From an uncultured Bacteroidales bacterium (GTDB taxonomy: Bacteria > Bacteroidota > Bacteroidia > Bacteroidales > Bacteroidaceae): a stretch of 64,000 bases of DNA. The DNA lies in the NCBI GenBank assembly GCA_902778625.1, contig CACYYM010000012.1, positions 23,582 to 87,581 on the forward strand, in the 5' to 3' direction. This document shows, piece after piece, positions 26,427-35,616 of the stretch. The position numbers and the translations under genes were made by a program. The notes below the pieces were generated by a model. That model was not told where the DNA came from, ran no database searches, and worked only from the letters and a program-made list of their open reading frames with translations. Positions within the stretch are counted from its first letter, which is position 1; each line of letters starts with the position of its first letter.

Positions 26427-27305
26427 TTAGATGATGATCTTGCTCTTGTGGTAGTTGTCGCGGAAAGCCGTTGGCGAGCAACCTTTCTTTTTCTTGAAGA
26501 TGCGATTGAAGTTGCTGATGTTGTTAAAGCCACAACTGTAGCAGATCTCGGCCACGTTGGTGTGGGTATCGACAAGCAAGCGAGCGGCATAACCGAGACG
26601 GATGTCGATGATGTAGTCGCTGACAGTCTTGCCCGTTCTGGTGCGGAAAAAGCGCGAGAAAGCGGCGGGAGTCATGCCTGCAATATCTGCCAAAGTCTTC
26701 AAGCGAATCTCTTTCTTGAAGTTCTGGTCGATGTGCTCTTCCACGGCACGAACGCGACGGCTTTCGGGCTGGTTCTTCACGTTGGCAAACGACTTGCTGG
26801 CCAGCAGATGATAGTTATCCTGAAGTGAGAGCTCGTAGAGGATCTCGAGCAGCGACAGCATCCGGTAGAAGCCAGGTTGAGCCGATGTGATGGCGGTAAT
26901 CTTGCCGTAAAGCTCCATGATTGCCGGGAGCTCGAAGGCGACGCCACGTTTTGCGTTCTCGAAGAGGGCGCGAAGGCTGCTCAACTGGTTCTTCTGCAAG
27001 AACTGCTCGCCAAGCAAATCGGGCGGGAACTGAATGGTAATCTCGTGGATGGAATGGCTCTGGCAGTCGTACTGGTCCCACATATGCTCCAGTCCGCTTC
27101 CCACAAGCACGAGGTCGTACTTGCCAAGCACTTCGATACTGTCACCCACGATGCGGCGAGCCCCATCGCAATGTTCTACGAAGTTCAACTCCATCTCTTC
27201 GTGTTTGTGAAGAGGATAGGTGAACGAGTCTTTGTCGCGGTCAACCATCAGGAAGCAATCCTTCTCGCCCAATGGCGTGACCTCTGTGATTACTTTGTCA
27301 GTCAT
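26427..27305 (-). CDS. AraC-family regulator, paralogue of the regulator at 697-1575
   Basis: A 292-residue protein with a cupin-like sensor domain (about 1-160; HKHEEMELNF) and C-terminal AraC helix-turn-helix pair (about 185-290; MTPAAFSRFFRTRTG, CGFNNISNFNRIF). The whole-length similarity to the other regulator, including EITIQF and the KxxII terminus, shows a duplication. It heads the GH5_7 transcript. Two direct repeats lie in its leader (27327-27366). It probably senses a mannan-derived oligosaccharide. Confidence 0.93.
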   Translation of the reverse strand: MTDKVITEVTPLGEKDCFLMVDRDKDSFTYPLHKHEEMELNFVEHCDGARRIVGDSIEVLGKYDLVLVGSGLEHMWDQYDCQSHSIHEITIQFPPDLLGEQFLQKNQLSSLRALFENAKRGVAFELPAIMELYGKITAITSAQPGFYRMLSLLEILYELSLQDNYHLLASKSFANVKNQPESRRVRAVEEHIDQNFKKEIRLKTLADIAGMTPAAFSRFFRTRTGKTVSDYIIDIRLGYAARLLVDTHTNVAEICYSCGFNNISNFNRIFKKKKGCSPTAFRDNYHKSKIII

Positions 27306-27326
27306 AGTTTTTGTTTGGCTTTAAGA

Positions 27327-27366
27327 TAAAAAAAGTTTCGGTTTTGGTAAAAAAAGTTTCGGTTTT
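27327..27366. promoter_or_regulatory. Direct repeat pair TAAAAAAAGTTTCGGTTTT in the AraC leader
   Basis: Two identical 19-bp copies (27327-27345 and 27348-27366), 21 bp apart (two helical turns), lie between the candidate -7 box at 27403-27410 and the AraC start. This is the expected layout for an AraC-family half-site pair, but no binding motif is known to me. Confidence 0.5.
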
Positions 27367-27402
27367 ATAGTCTATTTCTCTTCTTTTTCTTCTTTTTCGC
27401 CG

Positions 27403-27410
27403 CAAATATA
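27403..27410 (-). promoter_or_regulatory. -7 box TATATTTG for the AraC/GH5_7 operon
   Basis: CAAATATA on the plus strand; about 97 bp before the AraC start. No TTG is seen at 19 bp, consistent with an activator-dependent promoter. Confidence 0.45.
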
Positions 27411-27595
27411 CACTTTTTTAATCAAAATATAGCATACATTGGGCAAAAAATTACATAATCAATATATATATGCTCAAATTCGGAAAGTTTATGCAACCAA
27501 GCCAAACCGGCACATTCGGTCAGTCTGCTGATAGAAAAATCTTTACAGAAAAAGCGAATCTCGAATAGCGAATCGACGGACTCGACGAGGCGTGT

Positions 27596-27680
27596 TTTCA
27601 AACGTCGTGTGCGACGTTGGCAATTTCCGCAGGCGGCGATGACTTTTTTTGCGTGCCAAGTTGCCCGACTCAACACGTCG
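27596..27680. repeat. Degenerate 22-bp repeat units in the 576-bp gap
   Basis: Two family A-like units (CGTGTGCGACGTTGG, CGCAGGCGGCG) are 22 bp apart, followed by a degenerate family D word (GACTCAACACGTCG, 27668-27681). The rest of the 27306-27881 gap holds the AraC promoter region, these repeats, and the terminator near 27850; no gene was found. Confidence 0.55.
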
Positions 27681-27848
27681 AAATTCTCTTCTAACCACGT
27701 AAAGTTTAACAATCAGGCACGCCGTTCTAACACTTTCTTAACGTCACAACAAAAACCGCACATCTGCAACTGATTGATTATCAATGGCGATTCGATTTAA
27801 GCCCATTTTTCGCGTTTAGGGTAGGAAAGTGCCACAGAAACAAAAAAA

Positions 27849-27866
27849 CGACGCCAGAAAGCGTCG
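27849..27866 (-). terminator. Hairpin terminator of the peptidase-rbfA-LolE-anSME operon
   Basis: CGACGC and GCGTCG arms with a six-base loop, followed on the minus strand by seven T residues (27842-27848). Confidence 0.75.
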
Positions 27867-27881
27867 CCTAGAGAAATATCT

Positions 27882-29093
27882 TTACAAATTCGCCTGCATA
27901 ACACCGCTTGCAGGACGACCTTCGAGAAGTTCCTTTCGCATGTAATCCATGTAAGGAGCAACGTGTTGGAAGAAGATTTGATAGCCTGCACAGAGATAGT
28001 TGAGACCAGGCTCGCCATCGGCCGTCTTTTGGAAACGCAGTCGCGGACATTCTCCATGGCAAGCCTTGAGCCATTGGCATTGGCGACATTGCCTTGGGAG
28101 CGCCTCTTTTTTCATGCGACTGAAGCGGTTTTGCTTGGTGCCATATAGCATTTGCGGCAAGCCATGAGTGCGGATGTTGCCCAGCTTGTACTCAGGAAAG
28201 ACGAAGTGGTCGCACGAATAGACATCGCCATTGTGCTCCATCACAGCTGCATGACCGCATTCCTCGGCATAGACGCAAACGCCCGGCTCCATGCCCATCC
28301 AGCCTGCAAGCGTGGCATCGAAGAGCTGCACGAAGACTTCGCCGACATCCTTCTTTACCCACTCGTCGAAGATGGCACACATGAACCTCCCCCACTCTTC
28401 TGGCCGAATGCTGAAGGGCGCTACGGGACAATTCTCGTCGAAGAGTTGAGCCAAATGACGTCCGTCACTATGTTCCTTGATGCGCTCCACAACAGGACTG
28501 ATTTGCAAGAACTTGCAATGCAATTCATCACGGAAGAACTTGTAGAAGGCCAACGGGTCTTGGGCATTATGGTGATTGGCGGTTGCCATCGCATTCCACT
28601 CGACACCATATTCGTTGAGCAGCTTTATGCCAGCCATCACTCTGTCCCAAGTGCCATTGCCTTGAACATCGCGACGATAAGCATCGTGCTGCTCCTTTGT
28701 GCCGTCGATGCTGATGCCCACAAGCCAACCTTCGTCGTGAAGGAACTGGCACCATTCTGGCGTAAGGTAGAGGCCGTTGGTCTGTATGCTGTTGCTAATG
28801 CGCTTGCCTCGGCCATAATACTGCTGAAGCTTGACTGCCTTTTGATAAAAACTTAAAGGCTTGAGCATGGGTTCGCCACCGTGCCATGTGAAGAGCACGT
28901 CAGGCATTTGCTGAACACCGATGTAGTCGCGAATGTATTGCTCAAGAAGCTTGTCCGTCATCCCGCCTTGCAAACGTTCCGAAAGGTGTTGCTTCTCCAA
29001 ATAATAGCAGTACTGGCAACGCAGATTGCACAACGGACCTGCAGGTTTTGCCATTACATATAGCGGACGGGCGAAGGGATATGCGGTTGCCAC
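27882..29093 (-). CDS. Anaerobic sulfatase-maturating enzyme (radical SAM/SPASM)
   Basis: A 403-residue cytoplasmic enzyme. The radical SAM cluster motif CNLRCQYC (Cys22, Cys26, Cys29) is followed by FTWHGGEP and a C-terminal SPASM-like Cys set (CGHAAVME, YSCDHFVFPEY, CRQCQWLKACHGECPR). These match anSMEs, which oxidise a Ser or Cys of sulfatases to formylglycine. No sulfatase gene is present in the window, so its target must lie elsewhere or be another protein. It is last in an operon, 24 bp after the LolE-like gene. Confidence 0.88.
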   Translation of the reverse strand: MATAYPFARPLYVMAKPAGPLCNLRCQYCYYLEKQHLSERLQGGMTDKLLEQYIRDYIGVQQMPDVLFTWHGGEPMLKPLSFYQKAVKLQQYYGRGKRISNSIQTNGLYLTPEWCQFLHDEGWLVGISIDGTKEQHDAYRRDVQGNGTWDRVMAGIKLLNEYGVEWNAMATANHHNAQDPLAFYKFFRDELHCKFLQISPVVERIKEHSDGRHLAQLFDENCPVAPFSIRPEEWGRFMCAIFDEWVKKDVGEVFVQLFDATLAGWMGMEPGVCVYAEECGHAAVMEHNGDVYSCDHFVFPEYKLGNIRTHGLPQMLYGTKQNRFSRMKKEALPRQCRQCQWLKACHGECPRLRFQKTADGEPGLNYLCAGYQIFFQHVAPYMDYMRKELLEGRPASGVMQANL

Positions 29094-29117
29094 AATTCAA
29101 AAGTTATTAATTCATAC

Positions 29118-30353
29118 TCACGCGCTCGTCAACAACTTTCGCGTCAAGTAGCGTACAGGATACCATATTGCGAGCCAACCGACAGCAAGGACGGTGACGA
29201 GGATGAGCAGGATGTCGGTCCAATAGACGCTGACCGGATAGGTCTCGATGATGAAGCTGCCTTCGCTGTCGCCCATTGTCACGATGCCGTACTCTTGCTG
29301 AATCCAACAGAGGATGCCGCCCAGAATCAAGCCAAGCAAAGCTCCGGCAAGGCAGATGATGTGGCCTTCGAGACGGAAGATGGTGCAGATTTGCGAATCG
29401 TTTGCACCAAGACTGCGTAGGGTTTGGATGTCCTGCCGCTTGTCTATCATCAGCATCGAAAGCGAACCGATGATGTTGAAGCAAGCCACAAGCAAGATGA
29501 AGGAGAGGAACAAATAAGAGATGAACTTCTCGATACGCATCACTCGGAAGACGTCGTTCTGTTGCTCGTAACGGTCTTCGACCTTGAAGCGTTCGCCAAG
29601 CTGTGCCTTCAGTTGCTCCTTAACCTTGTCCGTCTTGAGCCCGTCCTTGATCTTCAGTTCGACACTCGACACCCTACCCTCTCTGTCGAAAAGGCGTTGG
29701 GCAAAGTCGAGGCTGGTGAGGATGTAGTTGGCATCATACTTTGCCTGCCTTACCATAAAGACCACACCCGGACTTTGCAGCTCGTCGTGGTTGAAGGAAG
29801 AGAGCGGGTTGCCGATATTGACACGCTCACCAGGCTTGGGAGCATAGACCTGCAGCGGGTTCTCGAAGTTTGCAGGGAGGCCGAGCTGCTGAGCCAGCTG
29901 GATGCCCAAAATGCCGTACTCCAAAATGTCAGCATGCAGGCAGAAGTGCCCGTCTCCATAAAGGATGTCCTCGATGTGGCCTTGCTTCGTTATGTTGTCC
30001 GCCACCCCTTTGATGGTGACGACCTGCTGCTTGCCGCCTTCTACGACGAGTGCCTGACCTTCGAGGACTGGCGTGAAGACCGCCACCACATCGCTCTGCT
30101 TGAGCCAAAGCAAGTCCTTGTCCTTCACCTCGATGGTCTGCCCGTCTTTTGGCGTGACTCGCAACTCCGAATCGAATGCCGTGAAGAGGTCTGCGACGAG
30201 GTCTTGGAAGCCGTTGAAGACGCTCAACGTCACCACCATCGCCATTGTTGCGACGGCCACACCAAGCACCGAAATGCCACTGATGATGTTGATGGCATGA
30301 TGGCTCTTCTTGGCGAAAAGATAACGCCTTGCTATGAACAATTCATAGTTCAT
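29118..30353 (-). CDS. LolE/FtsX-like ABC transporter permease
   Basis: A 411-residue inner-membrane protein with one N-terminal transmembrane segment, a large periplasmic MacB-type domain (about 45-265) and three C-terminal segments of the FtsX fold (VACFNIIGSLSMLMIDKRQDI is the coupling region). Typical of lipoprotein-releasing LolC/E proteins; no ATPase gene is adjacent, so it must recruit one encoded elsewhere. The ATGA overlap with rbfA shows translational coupling. Confidence 0.85.
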   Translation of the reverse strand: MNYELFIARRYLFAKKSHHAINIISGISVLGVAVATMAMVVTLSVFNGFQDLVADLFTAFDSELRVTPKDGQTIEVKDKDLLWLKQSDVVAVFTPVLEGQALVVEGGKQQVVTIKGVADNITKQGHIEDILYGDGHFCLHADILEYGILGIQLAQQLGLPANFENPLQVYAPKPGERVNIGNPLSSFNHDELQSPGVVFMVRQAKYDANYILTSLDFAQRLFDREGRVSSVELKIKDGLKTDKVKEQLKAQLGERFKVEDRYEQQNDVFRVMRIEKFISYLFLSFILLVACFNIIGSLSMLMIDKRQDIQTLRSLGANDSQICTIFRLEGHIICLAGALLGLILGGILCWIQQEYGIVTMGDSEGSFIIETYPVSVYWTDILLILVTVLAVGWLAIWYPVRYLTRKLLTSA

Positions 30354-30685
30354 TGCTTGAGCAGTTCGTCGATGTGTTCGACATAATCTAATGAGTCGTC
30401 CACAAAGAACTTGAGCTCAGGGATGATGCGGAGCTGCTTGCCTACTCTTGTGCCGAGCTCGAAGCGGACCTGCTTCTGGTTGGCATTGATGTTCTGTACA
30501 ATCTCTTCCGCCTTCTCGCTTGGGAAGACGCTGAGATAGACGCGACACACACTCAGGTCGGGGCTGACGCGGCAAGCACTGACGCTCACCAAGACGCCTC
30601 TCATCGCACTCGTCTGCTTCTGGAAGATGTCGCTCAACTCTTTCTGAACGAGGCGAGCTATCTTGTTTTGTCGTGTTGTATCCAT
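30350..30685 (-). CDS. rbfA: Ribosome-binding factor A
   Basis: A 111-residue protein of family-typical length with the KH-like fold: TTRQNKIARLVQKELSDIF at the N-terminus and the characteristic VRFELGTRVGKQLRIIPELKF-type C-terminal part with DDSLDYVEHI. It acts in late 30S maturation. It lies between the C1B peptidase (1-bp gap) and the permease (4-bp overlap). Confidence 0.95.
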   Translation of the reverse strand: MDTTRQNKIARLVQKELSDIFQKQTSAMRGVLVSVSACRVSPDLSVCRVYLSVFPSEKAEEIVQNINANQKQVRFELGTRVGKQLRIIPELKFFVDDSLDYVEHIDELLKQ

Positions 30686-30686
30686 C

Positions 30687-32054
30687 TTAATCCTCCTCGC
30701 TAAACATTGGGTCCCATGCCGGCAGACGGACTGGTTTCTGCTTCAGAATGTCGAGAACTGAGGCGGGACAGTACTTGCGGTTCGCTACAATGCGGAACAT
30801 GTACTCGCGGAACCATTCGTCGGTCATAATGATGTAGCCGTTTGCGCCGCTGTCCGAGCCCCAGCTGTTCTCCACCTTCCACTTCTTAGCCTTGCCTTCG
30901 CCGTCGAGGTCAACGGCCATCAGGGTCATGGCGTGTGTGCTGCCGCTGTCGAAGGTCTGGATGCGTTGCTTCTTGTCCATGCCGAAGGTTGTCCCCAGAA
31001 GGCTTCCGTAGTCGAAGTTCTTTAGGTCGGCGATGCCTGTGCTGCGGTCGAGGAACTTATTGACGTCGCAGCTGAAGTAGATTTGGCTGCTGTCCTTCAG
31101 GGAAGCGATGGCGATGCTCTCAAGCTCCTCGATGGGCAAGTTGACGTAGAGCCAATTGTGTCCGTCGTAGACGTGGCGGTCGTAGTCAATCTCATATACC
31201 TTATTATATGGGCGACTTGGGTCGTTCATCAGCATCACGTAGTCCTTGTTGAGGTCCTCGCCGTCCTCGATGCAAAAGTCCTTGAAGAACTTCTGGGGAG
31301 TGTAGGTCTTGTCCTTCCATGTGAACTCTTTCGGAGGCACGCCGTAGGCCATGACGAGCATCTTGTAGACAGTGCCGAGCTGCTCCACCTTCATGGTCTG
31401 CAGCTGCTTCTCGCTCATGCCAGCCTCGCTCTTCTCGCGCAGAGTGATGCCGAACTCGCGGAGCTTCCTCTTCAGGTGGCCGCAGAACTCGCTGGTGCTG
31501 TTGCTGACATAGGTTTCGGGCATGATGTCGGCAGGGATGACGCCGTACTTCGTGGCGAGGTCGGCCACGCCGGTGTAGGTGCCGCCGTCGGAGAGAGGGT
31601 GTTGGAAGAGCCAGCGCACCATTTCGCTGTCAATGGGTTGTTTGCGGGTGTCAATAATGCCTTGCAGGAAGAGGTTGCTCTTCTCGAGCTGGTCGAAGAA
31701 GAAGAGGTAGCACTGGCTGAGGACGAGATCCTTCGTGCCGAGCTTCTTCATTGCCCTGCCCCTCAGCACATTAAGTCCTGTAAAGAGCCAGCAACGGCCG
31801 CTACTCTTCTGGTCGGTAATGCCTGTGTTCTTAATCTCAATGTCGAAGTGCTTGTCCTTGGCACCAGCATTCTCCTGATTGATGGCCATCTTCGCGATGC
31901 CGACATTGCTGATAGCATTGCGGAGCGCCTTCTCGGCTGGCGTACCGGTATAGCTGCCCTCGAGCTGCTTGAGCACCTCGGGTGTGATGCCTGTCTGCGC
32001 ACTTACCAGCATGCAGAACAGCATTGCCAACGTGTAGATTAGTGTTCTTTTCAT
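30687..32054 (-). CDS. Secreted C1B (aminopeptidase C-like) cysteine peptidase
   Basis: A 455-residue protein; the ATG at 32054 gives a signal peptide (1-20) and sits downstream of a -7 box, so the longer upstream in-frame start is rejected. The catalytic Cys88 lies in SSGRCWLF, His in STHAMTLMAV and Asn in VENSWGSD, as in bleomycin hydrolase. It is related to the shorter peptidase at 22454. Placing a secreted peptidase ahead of rbfA in one transcript is common in this order as far as I know, without evident functional logic. Confidence 0.9.
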   Translation of the reverse strand: MKRTLIYTLAMLFCMLVSAQTGITPEVLKQLEGSYTGTPAEKALRNAISNVGIAKMAINQENAGAKDKHFDIEIKNTGITDQKSSGRCWLFTGLNVLRGRAMKKLGTKDLVLSQCYLFFFDQLEKSNLFLQGIIDTRKQPIDSEMVRWLFQHPLSDGGTYTGVADLATKYGVIPADIMPETYVSNSTSEFCGHLKRKLREFGITLREKSEAGMSEKQLQTMKVEQLGTVYKMLVMAYGVPPKEFTWKDKTYTPQKFFKDFCIEDGEDLNKDYVMLMNDPSRPYNKVYEIDYDRHVYDGHNWLYVNLPIEELESIAIASLKDSSQIYFSCDVNKFLDRSTGIADLKNFDYGSLLGTTFGMDKKQRIQTFDSGSTHAMTLMAVDLDGEGKAKKWKVENSWGSDSGANGYIIMTDEWFREYMFRIVANRKYCPASVLDILKQKPVRLPAWDPMFSEED

Positions 32055-32089
32055 GTCTTTTTTATTATTGAATTTGTCTTTAAACTGTG

Positions 32090-32097
32090 CAAAGATA
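32090..32097 (-). promoter_or_regulatory. -7 box TATCTTTG for the C1B peptidase operon
   Basis: CAAAGATA on the plus strand, 35 bp before the peptidase ATG; the preceding gene ends at 32201, so this is the operon promoter. Confidence 0.6.
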
Positions 32098-32200
32098 CAA
32101 AGAAAAGGTAACAAAGAGAAATAATAAGGAATAAATTTCTTACTTCAGGCATTTCCGACTTCAGTTATGGCGGAACTGTCCATAGCTAAATGGACATACC

Positions 32201-34717
32201 TTAATGGACCTTCATTACTTTCTGCGAGCATTTCCCATTGGTTACAACATAAATGCCAGGAGTAACCTGCCTCGTGTCCACTGCTTGCCCGCACATATTG
32301 TATGCTTTGTTCCTCCTGATAGAAGAGAATTTCGAGTCTTGTTGCCAACACTCATCTGCTTGAACTTGGTCGATACCTGTCTCGATTGCCGTTAAATCTG
32401 TAAGTGTAAAGTTATCGAATGAGTAGCCGAAAGAGGTTTTACTGGAACCGACCTTCAGTGCAAAGTAAACGGTTCCTGTGGCTGTGGCTTTCCATTTCAT
32501 CGTGCCAACCGTATGGTTACTTCCTGTTCTGGCCTTAGCAGACATCATTCCATCATACTCTGCAAGAGAAGCATCCAACCACGAATTAAGCTGGCCGATT
32601 GTATTGGCTTCGCTCAGTCCTTCATCAGCATAGTCCTTTGGTTTATCTTTAACGACGAACGCTTGTATCCAGAAATCTCCATTACCACTGGCACCTCGCA
32701 CGGCCACATCGGCTGAATAGGTATGTCCTGCTATGACCTCTACCGGTTGATACACCACCGTGTTGAGTGAATGGTTACGTGCAGAGGAGATACGGAGTGC
32801 TCCGCCATTGCCGGCAGATGGAGTGCTGGCAGTCGAGTTCCACTCATACTTGGCATTGTTCACGGAAGCCAAGGCTGCTGTTTGCCATGCGCCCTGATAT
32901 TCGCATTCTCCATTCAGGAGATGATTGCGTCCCGCGTCCAAATCTGGTTCTAATACTTGCAGTTCCTGCTCCGAAGCTTCCCTTCTACTTAAGAAGCGCA
33001 ACCAGTTAATGTTGAGTCCACCTTTTTCTATATATATTCGCACGCGAAAGATTCCCTTCGGAAGGATAATGTTGGAGAATGATTTTGTACGCCATGTGGT
33101 GTATCCTCCTGTGGATGTCAGCTTTGTAGAGGCCGTAACTGGTCGGTCATTGACGGTGATACGCACAATCGACGAACCGGAGTTTATGGCATAACGCAGT
33201 TGCAGCTGCCATTTGCCAGCTTCACTGGGGTTATCTATTGTGTACTGTAACCATTCTCCGTCCTTTGTTTCTCCCACATAATATCCACAGTTTTTGGTAT
33301 CATTGGGGCTGTCATAAATGTCCACCCCGTCATTGCGATATGTCCATCCTCTCTGCCATGAGGTAAAATCCTCTCCACTATACTGATATGAAGCATCATC
33401 TGTGTCCCAGTATGCTCTGCCTGGAGCGCCCATGTCATAGTGTGCAGCATAGATATAGTCACCCGTCTGATAGTCAGCAAACGGCAGACAATCATCGTCG
33501 AAAGGACGTCGCAGGAGTGCATCGAGGTAATCTGTTCGCACGATGCAGCGACTGATATGCTGTGCTTCTGCCCATGCCTTGCAAGCATTCCAAAGCGTCG
33601 TCGCAGAGGGGTGGCTGCCATTCTGCCATTGGCTGATGACATTGTCGTAACTGGAAACACGCTTGACTTGCAGGATGCTATTGATGTTGCTCTTCTTCAT
33701 TGGCCAACAAGTCCATGCGGCAAACTGCATTGCTTCCTCATAGAGACGGACGCATCCGGCTGTCCATGAGTTGCTGTTCTCGCCGAACTCGCCAATATAG
33801 ACGGGGCATCTGTACTTCGTGGCCATATCGGCCATGTATTTCACTTGCTCTTTTGTGTTATATACGCCATATCGATGGAACTGCAGCATCATCTTCGTGT
33901 CCATCTTGGTCGATGGGAAACCAGTATAGTCGTTGCTGTAGGAATTGCCTTCCAAGATGACGATATGGTTGGTGTCCACTGTTCGGATCGCCTTAATGAT
34001 GGCTTTGAAGGTGTCCCACAAGAGTTTGTTGCTGCTGGGGAGTGTCCAGTTGGTTTCGTTGATGAGGTCGTATGCTGCCACACACTTCTGGTCCTTATAG
34101 CGTTCGGCAATCTTTTTCCACAGGGCTGTCAGTTTCGTGCGATTGGCTTCACTTTCCCACAAGGAGGGCTTGCTGGAGTCGTAGTCGCAGATATCGCCAG
34201 ATGATTGACCACCCGGGCAGGCATGCATGTCCAGTATAAGCAGAATGCCCCATCTTTCTGCCCAGACACACATGGAGTCGATGCGGTCGAAACCTTCTTG
34301 TAGCCATGTCTGTTCTCCAGCTACAGGTTCCTTCTCTATGGGCAGGGTGAAGTATTTATAGTGCATCGGTACACGCAAGGTGTTGAAACCTTGTTCTGCG
34401 AGGAACTTCATGTCTTCCTCACAGAAGTTGTTGTCCATCCACAAGCGGTCGAACTCCTCAACTTTTTCTTCACCGCACACATCTGCAAGCATCTGGTCGA
34501 ACTTGAACTGGCGGTCCAAGTTTCCGGAAGTGTTCATCATGTACGGTTCGCGCACCATCCAGTTGCCGCAGTTCGTGCCACGCATCACAAGCGTCTGGCC
34601 GTCGCGACCTATCAGCTTTGTGCCAGATATGCGTACATAATTGTCGGTTGCACTAACAGTGAATACACTTGCAGCAAATGCCAATGCAACAATCACAAAT
34701 GACATAATATGTTTCAT
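32201..34717 (-). CDS. Multidomain secreted GH5 endoglycanase with CBM domains
   Basis: An 838-residue protein with a signal peptide (1-23). Residues about 30-385 are a GH5 catalytic domain with acid/base Glu221 in DLINETNW and nucleophile Glu310 in YIGEFGEN, plus LDMHACPGG. A beta-sandwich CBM6-like region (about 440-600; GEWLQYTIDNPSEAGKW) and a CBM4/9-like region (about 615-765) follow. The end (YNMCGQAVDTRQVTPGIYVV ... KVMKVH) resembles Bacteroidales C-terminal sorting tails. The exact substrate (glucan, xylan or mannan) is unclear. The ATG at 34717 is preferred over a GTG four codons upstream. Confidence 0.85.
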   Translation of the reverse strand: MKHIMSFVIVALAFAASVFTVSATDNYVRISGTKLIGRDGQTLVMRGTNCGNWMVREPYMMNTSGNLDRQFKFDQMLADVCGEEKVEEFDRLWMDNNFCEEDMKFLAEQGFNTLRVPMHYKYFTLPIEKEPVAGEQTWLQEGFDRIDSMCVWAERWGILLILDMHACPGGQSSGDICDYDSSKPSLWESEANRTKLTALWKKIAERYKDQKCVAAYDLINETNWTLPSSNKLLWDTFKAIIKAIRTVDTNHIVILEGNSYSNDYTGFPSTKMDTKMMLQFHRYGVYNTKEQVKYMADMATKYRCPVYIGEFGENSNSWTAGCVRLYEEAMQFAAWTCWPMKKSNINSILQVKRVSSYDNVISQWQNGSHPSATTLWNACKAWAEAQHISRCIVRTDYLDALLRRPFDDDCLPFADYQTGDYIYAAHYDMGAPGRAYWDTDDASYQYSGEDFTSWQRGWTYRNDGVDIYDSPNDTKNCGYYVGETKDGEWLQYTIDNPSEAGKWQLQLRYAINSGSSIVRITVNDRPVTASTKLTSTGGYTTWRTKSFSNIILPKGIFRVRIYIEKGGLNINWLRFLSRREASEQELQVLEPDLDAGRNHLLNGECEYQGAWQTAALASVNNAKYEWNSTASTPSAGNGGALRISSARNHSLNTVVYQPVEVIAGHTYSADVAVRGASGNGDFWIQAFVVKDKPKDYADEGLSEANTIGQLNSWLDASLAEYDGMMSAKARTGSNHTVGTMKWKATATGTVYFALKVGSSKTSFGYSFDNFTLTDLTAIETGIDQVQADECWQQDSKFSSIRRNKAYNMCGQAVDTRQVTPGIYVVTNGKCSQKVMKVH

Positions 34718-34757
34718 TGGTGGAAACACTCTATATTAAAGATAATAATGCCAGACA

Positions 34758-34940
34758 TTAATACTTCCAAAAGTCATATTTCTTGCGCAGTTCTTCCTGC
34801 TTCTCGGGTGGCAACGACTTGAAATAGCCTCGCCAACTGGGGCAGAAATTGATTTGCCAACGCCAAAAGCGGCCTATCAGCGACTTGGGATTCTTGTCAT
34901 ACTGAGCACGAAGCTTGCAATTCTCACATGGATACTTCAT
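34758..34940 (-). CDS. 60-residue conserved Cys-containing protein
   Basis: A short protein beginning MKYPCENCKLRAQYDKNPKS and ending ELRKKYDFWKY, with CxxC at residues 5-8 and another Cys in INFCPSWRGYF. It is basic and aromatic and has no signal peptide. I believe similar proteins are conserved in Bacteroidales but know no function. It lies 17 bp downstream of the glutathione peroxidase gene, so a redox or metal role is conceivable. Confidence 0.75.
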   Translation of the reverse strand: MKYPCENCKLRAQYDKNPKSLIGRFWRWQINFCPSWRGYFKSLPPEKQEELRKKYDFWKY

Positions 34941-34957
34941 AATCTGTTATAATGAAT

Positions 34958-35578
34958 TTATTTAAGTTGTTCCTCTATCGGCTGTTCCAGTTGAGCAGGC
35001 TCCGTTGTCGGCTCAAAACGTCCAACTACCTTGCCTTTGCGATCAATCAGAAACTTCGTGAAGTTCCATTTGATGTCGGGTTTCGATGCGTAATCTGGAT
35101 CTGCTTTGGAGAACATCTCGTCCAGCAACTTAGAGAGCGGGTGCTCGGGTGCGAAGCCGGCAAAGCCAGCCTGGCTCGTCAACCATTTGTAGATGGGATG
35201 GGCATTCTCGCCGTTCACCTCAATCTTCGACATCAGGGGGAATGTGACACCATGGTTCTTGCGGCAGAACTCCTCGATTTGCTCGTCAGTACCTGGCTCC
35301 TGATGCCCGAACTGGTCGCAAGGGAAGCCGATGATGACCAGCCCGCGCTCCTTGTACTTCTGATAGAGGTCCTCCAGCCCATCATATTGAGGGGTGAAGC
35401 CACACTTCGAGGCTGTGTTGACGATGAGAAGCACCTTGCCTTTGTAGTCGGCAAAGTTCACCTCCTGCCCCTTGTTCGACAGGGCGCTGAATTGATAGAT
35501 GGTGTTCACAGAGTTTGTCTTACAAGATAGCAGGCAAAGAGCGGCCGCCATGATTAAAAGAATAGGGTTGTATCGCAT
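34958..35578 (-). CDS. Glutathione peroxidase-family lipoprotein
   Basis: A 206-residue protein; the ATG at 35578 gives a lipoprotein signal with Cys19 (LLSC). The thioredoxin-fold peroxidase motifs are intact: peroxidatic Cys59 in NTASKCGFT, resolving-type Cys and Gln in FPCDQFGHQEPG, and Trp/Asn in KWNFTKF. A Cys instead of selenocysteine suggests thioredoxin-dependent activity in the envelope. A TATCTTTG -7 box lies at 35609-35616. Confidence 0.93.
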   Translation of the reverse strand: MRYNPILLIMAAALCLLSCKTNSVNTIYQFSALSNKGQEVNFADYKGKVLLIVNTASKCGFTPQYDGLEDLYQKYKERGLVIIGFPCDQFGHQEPGTDEQIEEFCRKNHGVTFPLMSKIEVNGENAHPIYKWLTSQAGFAGFAPEHPLSKLLDEMFSKADPDYASKPDIKWNFTKFLIDRKGKVVGRFEPTTEPAQLEQPIEEQLK

Positions 35579-35608
35579 TCTGATGGGTGGTTTTCTATGT
35601 TTGCTTTG

Positions 35609-35616
35609 CAAAGATA
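35609..35616 (-). promoter_or_regulatory. -7 box TATCTTTG for the peroxidase gene
   Basis: CAAAGATA on the plus strand, 31 bp before the peroxidase ATG at 35578. Confidence 0.55.

Noticed and set aside
34718..34729. GTG start for the GH5 endoglycanase
   Set aside because: The ATG at 34717 gives a normal signal peptide; the GTG adds only four residues.
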